This document shows positions 6,326 to 11,938 of a stretch of 16,803 nt of DNA, in pieces. Within the stretch, counting starts at the first letter, position 1, and every line of letters begins with the position of its first letter. The stretch is from positions 1 through 16,803 of the forward strand of contig CAZLYK010000121.1 in NCBI GenBank assembly GCA_964563495.1, given 5' to 3'. The position numbers were made by a program, and so were the translations under genes. The notes under the pieces were generated by a model, which saw only the letters and a program-made list of their open reading frames with translations, was not told the origin of the DNA and did not search any database. Origin of the DNA: CAZLYK01 sp964563495. GTDB taxonomy: Bacteria; Acidobacteriota; Blastocatellia; RBC074.

Positions 6326-7126
6326 ATGAACAAGATGATTGTGACTGTATTCAATAACGAGAGCAGCGCCTATGAAGGCGTCAAAGTTCTCACGGAACTT
6401 CACGCCGAGGGCAGCCTGACGCTCTACGCGACGGCGGTCATCGCGAAAGACGCGAAGGGCGTGGTCAGCGTCAAGCAGGCGGCTGACCAAGGCCCGCTCG
6501 GGACTGTGCTCGGATTTGCCACGGGGAGTCTCATCGGGCTGCTTGGAGGTCCTGTCGGGCTTGCCATCGGGGCGACGGCCGGGACGATTGGGGGGTCGGT
6601 GTACGATATAGCGCAACTCGGCGTCGGCGAGGATTTCCTGGCCGAAGTCTCGCAGTACCTCTCGCCCGGCAAAGTGGCCGTCGTCGCGGAGATAGATGAA
6701 GAGTGGGTCACGCCGCTCGACACTCGGATGGAGCAACTCGGCGGGATCGTGTTCCGGCGCGCGCGAGGTGAGTTCATCGACGCCCAAATCGAGCGAGAGA
6801 TCGCAGCCGATAAAGCGGAGATCGCCAAGCTGAAAGCCGAGTACAACCAGGAGGTGGGGGAGGCCAAAGCCAAGCTCAAGGCCAAACTCGACGCCGCCCA
6901 GAACCGTCTCCAGGCTCGGCGCGATCTGTTAAATAAAAGGATCGAATCCATCAAGCGTGAAGGCGAAGCCAAGATCAAGTCGCTGCAGGAACAAGCGGCG
7001 AAGGCGAAAGGCGAAATGAAGGCGAAGCTGGAAAAGCGCATCGCCGAGGAGCGCGCCGACCACCAACTGCGGGTGGACAAGCTGAGCAAGGCCTGGCAGC
7101 TCGTCAAGGAAGCGGCGGCAATCTAA
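6326..7126 (+). CDS. DUF1269-like protein with long C-terminal coiled coil
   Basis: ATG 6326 follows GAAGGAGGAAAG. The product is 266 residues. Residues 1-55 form a strand-rich start (MIVTVFNNESSAYEGVKVL, then LTLYATAVIAKD). Residues 57-92 are a glycine-rich hydrophobic stretch (GTVLGFATGSLIGLLGGPVG...), and residues 100-145 a second strand-rich part ending VVAEIDEEWVTPLDTRMEQLGG. This is the DUF1269 pattern found in membrane-associated proteins of unknown activity. Residues from about 150 to 262 are almost purely Lys, Glu, Ala, Arg and Gln with heptad-like spacing, a long coiled coil not usual for the short members of the family. It may oligomerise or contact the membrane surface. It probably belongs to the sigma-54 operon despite the 110-base gap before it. 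Family call is moderate; the coiled coil is clear. Confidence 0.8.
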   Translation: MNKMIVTVFNNESSAYEGVKVLTELHAEGSLTLYATAVIAKDAKGVVSVKQAADQGPLGTVLGFATGSLIGLLGGPVGLAIGATAGTIGGSVYDIAQLGVGEDFLAEVSQYLSPGKVAVVAEIDEEWVTPLDTRMEQLGGIVFRRARGEFIDAQIEREIAADKAEIAKLKAEYNQEVGEAKAKLKAKLDAAQNRLQARRDLLNKRIESIKREGEAKIKSLQEQAAKAKGEMKAKLEKRIAEERADHQLRVDKLSKAWQLVKEAAAI

Positions 7127-7155
7127 CACGCTTTACCTGCAGTCATACTACTTGA

Positions 7156-7291
7156 CGGCGCTCGTCCGCTGATACTNNNNNNNNNNNNNNNNNNNNNNNN
7201 NNNNNNNNNNNNNNNNNNNNNNNNNNNNNNNNNNNNNNNNNNNNNNNNNNNNNNNNNNNNNNNNNNNNNNNNNNNNAGCGGATGAGCGCCG
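7156..7291. repeat. Inverted repeat flanking the first scaffold gap
   Basis: CGGCGCTCGTCCGCT (7156-7170) and AGCGGATGAGCGCCG (7277-7291) are inverted copies with one mismatch. They stand on either side of the 100-N gap, the right copy touching it and the left copy six bases away. A long palindrome or inverted repeat at this place would explain why assembly stopped here. Confidence 0.55.
7177..7276. other. Scaffold gap (100 N)
   Basis: Exactly 100 N, the conventional filler for a gap of unknown length. It lies between the DUF1269-like and YqjD-like genes, so the real spacing and any promoter, terminator or gene inside are unknown. Confidence 0.98.
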
Positions 7292-7341
7292 AATACTGGT
7301 GTGTTCGGGCGGTGAATTGATAAACCAAGGGAGGAACAACA

Positions 7342-7635
7342 ATGAAAGCTGAAGTACTCGAAAAAGTAATAGATGTCGGCGCCACAGCCGCTCAGCTTGG
7401 AGCGGGAGTTGGGCGCATGAAAGAAGCTGTCGCTGATGCCGTCGAAGACGGGATTAACGTGGCGAAACGCGCCGTCAAACAGGGCCGCCGCGAGGCGGAA
7501 GATCTGGTCGACGACACCGAATACCAGGTCAAACAGCATCCGTTCAGCGCGGTCGGTGTCTCTTTCGGCATCGGTTTGGGATTGGGAGCCGTGATCGGCG
7601 TCCTGCTGGCCCGCAACGGACATCGCGGCAAGTGA
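7342..7635 (+). CDS. Small membrane-anchored protein, ElaB/YqjD (DUF883)-like
   Basis: ATG 7342 behind GGGAGGAACAAC. The 97-residue product has an amphipathic, charged helical part (about 1-66, with AVKQGRREAEDLVDDTEYQV) and then a short linker with HPFSAVGVSFGIGLGLGAVI. One C-terminal transmembrane helix lies at about 70-90, ending in the basic tail RNGHRGK. This layout (long helix, HP, glycine-rich tail anchor) is that of the ElaB/YqjD/DUF883 family, whose E. coli member YqjD is an inner-membrane protein that binds ribosomes in stationary phase. Identity is below what would allow a gene name. Its TGA is one base before the ATG of the transporter gene, which points to translational coupling and a shared job in the membrane. 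Confidence 0.8.
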   Translation: MKAEVLEKVIDVGATAAQLGAGVGRMKEAVADAVEDGINVAKRAVKQGRREAEDLVDDTEYQVKQHPFSAVGVSFGIGLGLGAVIGVLLARNGHRGK

Positions 7636-7636
7636 G

Positions 7637-8734
7637 ATGAATCAGCGAAGGCGAGCGACAATCATCTTCCTCGTGGCGCTCAGCGCCGCGACCTTGTGGC
7701 TGGGTTACCTGATCGCCAGACCCTTCCTGAAGCCTGTCTTCTTCGCGGTGGTTCTGGCGATCGTCTTTCACCCGCTCCACGCCAGGATGCACAGATTCAT
7801 TCGCAGCGCGAATGCGACGGCGCTGCTTTCGACATTATGCGTGCTGCTGACAATCGTAATTCCGGCGTTTCTGCTCAGCGCCGCGTTGAGAAGTGAATTG
7901 ACCGTTATTTATCAATCGCTCAGCGCGGGCGGGGCGCAGGATGGCGGGCCGATCACGCGCGCGCTCCAACTGATCGAGAGCGCGCGGATGTGGTTGGGAA
8001 AGTACGTCGATCTTTCCCAGGTTGATCTACGCGCCGAGCTGTCAGACCGCTTGCAGCAGTTGAGTTCATTCCTTCTTTCGCAACTTGCCGGTTTTGCCGG
8101 CGATGTCACTTCATTCGTGGTCGCGGCGGGGGTGGCATTTTTCACGCTGTTTTACCTCTTTCGGGACGGCCGGGCGTTCTGGCGACGACTCTCTGCGCTC
8201 ATTCCCCTCAGCCCGGCTCAGCTTGAAAAACTCGGCGCCGGAGTGAGCGGCACGATTTCCTCCAGTATGTATGGCGGGCTGGCGGTGGCGGTCGCCCAGG
8301 GGACGCTTTTGGGATTGGCCTTCTGGGTTTTGGGCCTGCCGTCGCCGGTGTTATGGGGAATGATGACCGCGCTCTTCTCGTTTATGCCTCTCGTCGGGAC
8401 GGCAATGGTGTGGCTTCCCGCTGCGATCATCCTGATTCTCATCGGCCACCCGGTGAAAGGATTGATCCTGCTCGCCTGGGGCGCCGGGGTGGTCAGCATG
8501 GTGGATAACATTATTCGTCCGCTGGTGATCAGCGAGCACATGCGCTTTCACCCGCTGTGGGTCTTCTTCGCGCTGCTCGGAGGGGTTCAGGCGTTCGGCG
8601 TCATCGGGCTTTTCGTCGGCCCGGCGGTGCTGGCGCTGGCCACATCTTTGTTCAGTGTGATCAGAGAAGAAACCCATTCGCAAACTGACAAACCCGCTCT
8701 CATCGCGAGTGAACAGACAGCGCGCCAGGAATAG
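7637..8734 (+). CDS. AI-2E family (PerM/TqsA-like) transporter
   Basis: ATG 7637 lies one base after the previous stop. The 365-residue product is of normal length for the family. Hydrophobic helices at about 8-26, 30-46 and 59-83 are followed by a soluble part (about 90-150). Further helices lie at about 154-176, 211-233, 238-270, 273-290 and 304-340. Family hallmarks include FHPLHARMHRF after helix 2, FYLFRDG (172-178), and in the C-terminal half GLPSPVLWGMMTALFSFMPL, DNIIRPLVIS (290-299) and GLFVGPAVLAL. These proteins are inner-membrane exporters or antiporters. Some were linked to autoinducer-2 export, others to sodium/proton exchange, so the substrate should not be assumed. It ends the sigma-54 stress operon; a TAG stop is followed within 25 bases by IS3 remnants, so the original operon end may have been lost. 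Confidence 0.92.
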   Translation: MNQRRRATIIFLVALSAATLWLGYLIARPFLKPVFFAVVLAIVFHPLHARMHRFIRSANATALLSTLCVLLTIVIPAFLLSAALRSELTVIYQSLSAGGAQDGGPITRALQLIESARMWLGKYVDLSQVDLRAELSDRLQQLSSFLLSQLAGFAGDVTSFVVAAGVAFFTLFYLFRDGRAFWRRLSALIPLSPAQLEKLGAGVSGTISSSMYGGLAVAVAQGTLLGLAFWVLGLPSPVLWGMMTALFSFMPLVGTAMVWLPAAIILILIGHPVKGLILLAWGAGVVSMVDNIIRPLVISEHMRFHPLWVFFALLGGVQAFGVIGLFVGPAVLALATSLFSVIREETHSQTDKPALIASEQTARQE

Positions 8735-8753
8735 TGAATCGCCCCGGGTATTC

Positions 8754-8846
8754 CGGAGACTCCAAGAGTTGAGGAGGGCCAACGAGATCCTGCGCAAGGC
8801 GGCGGCTTTTTTCGCCCAGGCGGAGCTCGACCGCCGACCGAAGTGA
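8754..8846 (+). pseudogene. 3' end of IS3-family OrfA, with the OrfA/OrfB frameshift site
   Basis: In frame from about 8754 the translation reads RLQELRRANEILRKAAAFF, then AQAELDRRPK and TGA at 8844-8846. This is the leucine-zipper end of OrfA from IS3 elements; the helix-turn-helix start is missing. At 8807-8813 the heptamer T-TTT-TTC is in the phase needed for -1 slippage. The -1 frame is open from there through ATG 8846 into OrfB, giving the RPGGARPPTEVMVSF join seen in this family. So the frameshift module is intact although the gene is truncated. Confidence 0.75.
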
Positions 8847-9064
8847 TGGTCTCGTTTATCGATCAACACGTGGGAGAATACGGGGTCAAGCCGATCTGCG
8901 AGCAATTGCCGATCGCCCCATCGACGTATTATGAGCAGAAGGCACGAGAGACGGAGCCGGAGCGATTGCCGCCGCGAGTGCAACACGATGCTGAGCTCTC
9001 GGGCGAGATCCGACGAGTCTGGGAAGAGAACTTCGAGGTCTAGGGTGCCCGCAAAGTCTGGCGA
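8846..9064 (+). pseudogene. 5' part of IS3-family OrfB transposase, with a nonsense codon
   Basis: ATG 8846 overlaps the OrfA stop (ATGA-type overlap). The translation MVSFIDQHVGEYGVKPICEQ, then APSTYYEQKAR, then ELSGEIRRVWEENFEV is the N-terminal helical region of IS3 OrfB. At 9041-9043 a TAG interrupts where the family has V-Y-G-A-R-K-VWR. After the TAG the same frame reads GARKVWR up to the gap at 9065. One base change from a Tyr codon (TAT or TAC to TAG) explains this. The catalytic DDE part is not seen. The gene is dead by both the nonsense codon and truncation. Confidence 0.8.
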
Positions 9065-9164
9065 NNNNNNNNNNNNNNNNNNNNNNNNNNNNNNNNNNNN
9101 NNNNNNNNNNNNNNNNNNNNNNNNNNNNNNNNNNNNNNNNNNNNNNNNNNNNNNNNNNNNNNNN
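9065..9164. other. Scaffold gap (100 N)
   Basis: Exactly 100 N between the IS3 remnant and the truncated oxygenase gene. The true length and content are unknown; the rest of the IS and the oxygenase C-terminus may lie here, or the join may be wrong, because IS copies often break assemblies. Confidence 0.98.
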
Positions 9165-9747
9165 CAGTCGTAGGTCTGAAAGACGCCATGATGCTTGAGC
9201 ACAAGAGCGCCGTTGGAGAACCGTGACGGCAGACAGACGACAAGTGTGCCGAGCATATCGCTGCCGCGCGGGGTATCTTTGTGGGGCGCAAAATGGCCTC
9301 CTGTCTCATAGATATTGAGGTTGTAGAGTTCCGCAGTAGGCGCGTCCGGAATCTGTGGCGTCAATTCACGGCGGATTTGCTCAAGTATGCCGGTCTTGGC
9401 AGGGTCGAAGTGAAGAACGGAAAAGGCTCCGTTCTCAGCTTTGATCTGTAGCGCATCACGAACAGTGCGGTCGTACAAGGTCTTGCGGCCCTTGCCGAAT
9501 GGCGCCGGCCGACAACGAGCAATCAGGGGCTGGAGGAGTTGCTCCTGTTCGTAGGCCCCCTTTGCAGGCGAAACGGTGATTTGGTCTTGTCTGGAAATGA
9601 GATGGCAATCGGGCGTTTGGGTACGAGGGCGCCTCTGCAGGCGAACGGCGCGTTAATACCGTGCGCTGCGTAGCGGAGGCTTTCCAGCAGCGATTGCTCG
9701 TGACTTGTAATCTTGTCTGAATTTTTTTGATTGAATTTTGCGCTCAC
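9165..9747 (-). pseudogene. 2OG-Fe(II) oxygenase, frameshifted and cut off by the gap
   Basis: GTG 9747 opens a frame with SLLESLRYAAHGINAPFACRG. That frame continues to about 9560, where homology passes to the neighbouring frame as EQEQLLQPLIARC, RPAPFGKGRKTLYD and IRRELTPQIPDAPTAELYNL. It then gives YETGGHFAPHKDTPRG and LGTLVVCLPS. This order (LLESIR start, FGKG, then HxD within FxPHxD) is that of a 2-oxoglutarate/Fe(II) dioxygenase subfamily related to prolyl 4-hydroxylases. His and Asp of HKD would bind iron; the distal His and the 2OG-binding Arg lie beyond the gap. The shift is one lost base, most likely in the G5 run at about 9556-9560, so it could be a sequencing error. If so the gene would be an intact N-terminal half. 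Substrate unknown. Confidence 0.75.
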
Positions 9748-9807
9748 TTTTCCACTTCCCCCGATTCCAATCTGAATGGGTCATCACCTTCTCCTACCGG
9801 CGATGAT

Positions 9808-10020
9808 CTAAAGATTCATGACAAGTCGAAGCCCGTTCTCGACCTTCGCCATTACGGAAGTTGGCAAGCTGTGGATGAATTCGGTAAGTAAGCTTTTGTC
9901 AAGCGTTATGATTTGAGAAACATTAACGACCGAATCGAGCGGCAAACCGCTGTCGCTGGCTGACAGTAAGACATTGCCGGGCGCTGCAGCGAGCGCGGTG
10001 TTCTTGGTGATAACTGCCGC
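9808..10020 (-). pseudogene. C-terminal part of a MazF/PemK-type toxin
   Basis: In the frame ending with TAG at 9810-9808 the minus strand reads AVITKNTALAAAPGNVLLSA, SDSGLPLDSVVNVSQIITLD and a tail FIHSLPTSVMAKVENGLRLV followed by MNL. This is the C-terminal two thirds of a MazF/PemK endoribonuclease (AITSN.-like strand, APGNV, then DSVVNVSQI). The N-terminal part, with the GE.W.V.L strand and the Arg that acts in cleavage, is missing. Upstream of about 10020 the frame belongs to the antitoxin instead. The toxin is thus inactive as given. Its remaining frame is +1 to the antitoxin frame, so no fusion protein results. Confidence 0.75.
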
Positions 10021-10181
10021 TCGGTGTAGACCTCGTTCAGGCGTTCTGTGATGCGCTGGCGTTCGCGGATAAATTCGGCCAGTGCAGCGGCGTAAACCTC
10101 GCTACGCGATAAGCCTAAGGCGGCAGCCAGTTCTTCGGCTTTCCGAAAAACATCATCTGGAATTGTGACGACTGTTTCCAT
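9906..10181 (-). CDS. RHH-type antitoxin (MazE-like) with an aberrant C-terminus
   Basis: ATG 10181 (the frame opens earlier at 10259, but only METVVTIPDDVF onward is family-like). Residues 1-54 form a ribbon-helix-helix antitoxin: strand METVVTIP, helix VFRKAEELAAALG, turn LSRSEVYAAALAEFIRER, then NEVYTE. Such proteins bind operator DNA as dimers and neutralise the partner toxin. After residue 54 the usual antitoxin tail is absent. The frame runs out of phase through the toxin remnant for 37 unrelated residues to 9906. The 91-residue protein could still bind DNA; toxin binding, normally by the C-terminal tail, is probably lost. A good promoter lies directly upstream. Confidence 0.7.
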   Translation of the reverse strand: METVVTIPDDVFRKAEELAAALGLSRSEVYAAALAEFIRERQRITERLNEVYTERQLSPRTPRSLQRPAMSYCQPATAVCRSIRSLMFLKS

Positions 10182-10187
10182 GCTGTC

Positions 10188-10216
10188 AGTATAATCAGGG
10201 CCGCTAATCCAGGCAA
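10188..10216 (-). promoter_or_regulatory. Sigma-70-type promoter of the antitoxin gene, possibly leaderless
   Basis: On the minus strand TTGCCT (10216-10211), a 17-base spacer and TATACT (10193-10188) form a good -35/-10 pair. Only six bases separate TATACT from ATG 10181, so transcription would begin at or next to the A of the start codon. No Shine-Dalgarno is present. Confidence 0.5.
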
Positions 10217-10370
10217 TATGAGAGATTAAGTATGGATACTGGTGACAAAGTTGAGACAAAAATAGATGGGAATAGAGCGTAATTGGCGCTAATAGGCGCT
10301 GTCCCTCGCCGAAACCTCGTAATCCCTGATTTCATTGACTTTTTGTGGACGGTAGCTACACACTGCCTGA

Positions 10371-10742
10371 ATGTCGGAATTCTTATTTTTGCTCTTTGTT
10401 TTCTTTCACTCAACGCTTAAAGATCAACAAAATGTAGCCCTCGAGAACCTTGCTTTAAGGCAACCGCTTGCCATCCTGAAGAGAACTCAAAAACGTCCAG
10501 CTATCAGAAAAAAGGCTCGTCTGTTTTGGGTCTGGTTCTCTCAAATTTGGGCTGATTGGCGTGACGCTTTAATTATCATCAAACCTGAAACTTTGATCAG
10601 CTGGCATCGCCAGGGCTTTCGACTCTTTTGGACCAAACTCACAAGGCGAAACGCCGGAGGTCGTCCGGCGATCAATTCCGCGACAAAATCCCTCATTGGG
10701 GGCGGGGCCGGAGCAATGCTGCCTCGCTACCCGACAAAATAA
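10371..10742 (+). pseudogene. N-terminal part of a DDE integrase-type transposase
   Basis: From ATG 10371 about 105 residues match the N-terminus of integrase-core transposases widespread in soil bacteria: ALENLALRQPLAILKRTQKR, then ARLFWVWFSQIWADWRDAL, then IKPETLISWHRQGFRLFW and a GGRP turn. This is the helix-turn-helix part that precedes the rve catalytic domain. Homology stops near 10690 (NSATKSLI), and a short unrelated tail runs to the TAA at 10740-10742, so the DDE domain is absent. No inverted repeats were recognised nearby. It is a truncated remnant of a second element, different from the IS3 copy at 8754. Confidence 0.75.
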
Positions 10743-10800
10743 GGGAAGCTCACGTTTTTGTCATGGACAGAGGACGCATTTCCACTAAGGAGGGAACACA

Positions 10801-11130
10801 ATGACCTTTCTACTATGGTTGTTCGTTACTGCGTTGGCAGTCGGCATCCCGCCGGGCTTCATCGCGCGACAGCTCACCAAAGGCCGTGGCCAGGGCGTGG
10901 AGATTCCCGGCAAAGCGGTAACCTGGGGCGTAGGCTCCTTTTTGCTGGTCTACCTTGCCGTGACTGTCCCCTGGCTGGTAATAAGCTGGACTGGCCTCAT
11001 CGGCGCGCCCTGGTTGATTACCGGACTTATCCTGGGCACTCCGGCTTCAGCCTGGGCCAGCAAGAAATGGTACCGCACTTTTAAAGACGGTAACCTGTTC
11101 GGAAGCGGAAGCAACAGGTATCTTCCGTAA
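10801..11130 (+). CDS. Small integral membrane protein of unknown function
   Basis: ATG 10801 lies behind a strong AAGGAGGGAACACA site. The 109-residue product has three likely transmembrane helices at about 3-20, 42-60 and 64-84. A short basic loop (ARQLTKGRGQG) lies between the first two, and the C-terminal tail (KKWYRTFKDGNLFGSG) is polar and basic. I do not recognise the family. It is intact and well supported by its ribosome site, in contrast to the decayed genes on both sides. An overlapping frame at 10758-11084 is a shadow. A hairpin follows directly after the stop. Confidence 0.75.
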   Translation: MTFLLWLFVTALAVGIPPGFIARQLTKGRGQGVEIPGKAVTWGVGSFLLVYLAVTVPWLVISWTGLIGAPWLITGLILGTPASAWASKKWYRTFKDGNLFGSGSNRYLP

Positions 11131-11152
11131 TCGCTATCTCTGTGTGTAGCGA
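11131..11152 (+). terminator. Weak stem-loop directly after the small membrane protein gene
   Basis: TCGCTA (11131-11136) and TAGCGA (11147-11152) pair around a 10-base loop, starting at the base after the TAA. T-rich sequence (GTTTTGTATTTTC) follows about 10 bases later. The stem is only 6 bp, so termination strength is doubtful. Confidence 0.35.
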
Positions 11153-11254
11153 AAACTCCGTCGTTTTGTATTTTCAAGGATTTACGGATGATAGGCCATT
11201 AGTGTTCCTAGATGCGTCTGGAATCTTCAGCAGCAAGGGTTCGAAACGACGATT

Positions 11255-11387
11255 ATGCCGACCACGCTTGCCGACATCGCCCGCGAGTTGGGCGTTTCGA
11301 TGATGACCGTCTCGCGCGCCAACAATAATCACCCGGAGATCAATACCGATTTTTTGTATCAACAGGTTCGGGCCAATCTATTTTTCT
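11255..11387 (+). pseudogene. N-terminal stump of a LacI-family regulator
   Basis: From ATG 11255 the first 30 residues are a textbook LacI helix-turn-helix: TTLADIARELGVSMMTVSRA, then NNNHPEIN. After PEIN the similarity ends and the sequence reads TDFLYQQVRANLFF up to the gap. If the spurious gap and duplicated 55 bases are removed, the frame continues SVKNLHPR and stops at TAA 11566-11568, giving a 52-residue protein with no effector domain. It could bind DNA only weakly, if at all, without a dimerisation domain. The likely former target is the mannonate dehydratase remnant just downstream. Confidence 0.75.
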
Positions 11388-11542
11388 NNNNNNNNNNNNN
11401 NNNNNNNNNNNNNNNNNNNNNNNNNNNNNNNNNNNNNNNNNNNNNNNNNNNNNNNNNNNNNNNNNNNNNNNNNNNNNNNNNNNNNNNCCGGAGATCAATA
11501 CCGATTTTTTGTATCAACAGGTTCGGGCCAATCTATTTTTCT
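11333..11542 (+). repeat. Exact 55-base direct repeat flanking the third gap
   Basis: The 55 bases at 11333-11387 (starting CCGGAGATCAATACCG, ending CTATTTTTCT) recur without change at 11488-11542. The left copy ends exactly at the gap and the right copy begins exactly after it. This is the signature of two contigs that share a k-mer end and were joined by a scaffolder instead of being merged. Confidence 0.95.
11388..11487. other. Scaffold gap (100 N), probably spurious
   Basis: Exactly 100 N flanked by the same 55 bases on both sides. Removing the gap plus one copy (155 bases in total) gives a continuous sequence, so there may be no missing DNA here. Confidence 0.95.
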
Positions 11543-11661
11543 CAGTCAAAAATCTTCATCCGAGATAACTCTCGTTGACGCACAATAAACGATTACATAA
11601 TATGTGTTTATGTCAAATATGAACACGCAAAGATTCGACCGCGAATTGAAGAAGGGCGGGG

Positions 11662-11934
11662 CCAGTCAATTACTTCGGCAGTCGCGGTAAGATCTTCAAT
11701 CTCCATTTCCGCAACATTCGCGGAGGTTTTCTCAACTTTCACGAGACGTTGATTGACGACGGGGACGTGGATATGCTCAAGGCGATGCGCGTCTACAAAG
11801 AGGTCGGCTACGACGGAATGATGATGCCGGATCACGTCCCCAGAATCGCCAGCGACCCGACGGGCTTGCATGCCTTTGCCTACACGTTCGGTTAGATCAA
11901 GGCCTTAATCGCGGCGGTCGCGGCGGAGTCTTAA
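11662..11934 (+). pseudogene. C-terminal remnant of mannonate dehydratase (UxuA-like)
   Basis: The frame from about 11662 reads VNYFGSRGKIFNLHFRNIRG, then FHETLIDDGDVDMLKAMRVY, then GYDGMMMPDHVPRI and FAYTFG. A TAG follows (11893-11895), then IKALIAAVAAES and TAA at 11932-11934. This is the C-terminal third of UxuA, which removes water from D-mannonate to give 2-keto-3-deoxygluconate in hexuronate breakdown. HFRN and DGDVDM belong to the metal-binding barrel. The first two thirds are missing, and the TAG replaces the Tyr normally found in GYI.AL. Just upstream is a LacI-type stump, the usual class of regulator for such genes. The stop is 4 bases before the peptidase ATG, so the two were probably once one operon. 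Confidence 0.75.
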
Positions 11935-11938
11935 CAAG

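Larger units (their letters stand above)
8754..9064 (+). mobile_element. Truncated IS3-family insertion element
   Basis: The segment encodes the last part of an IS3-type OrfA and the first part of OrfB, broken at the left near 8754 and by a scaffold gap at 9065. The terminal inverted repeats and the DDE domain are not visible. Insertion lies immediately behind the AI-2E transporter gene. Confidence 0.85.

Noticed and set aside
6131..6787. 218-codon open frame on the minus strand
   Set aside because: It spans the HdeD end, the hairpin gap and the DUF1269 start on the opposite strand, without a ribosome site or family motif.
8351..9478. Single 375-codon minus-strand frame running through the gap at 9065-9164
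   Set aside because: It exists only because N codons are read as open. Its left part is antisense to the transporter and IS3 remnant; only 9165 onward is oxygenase-like.
11255..11578. LacI stump read as a 107-residue protein through the third gap
   Set aside because: The frame passes through 100 N and then a second copy of the same 55 bases in another phase; it is an artefact of scaffolding.
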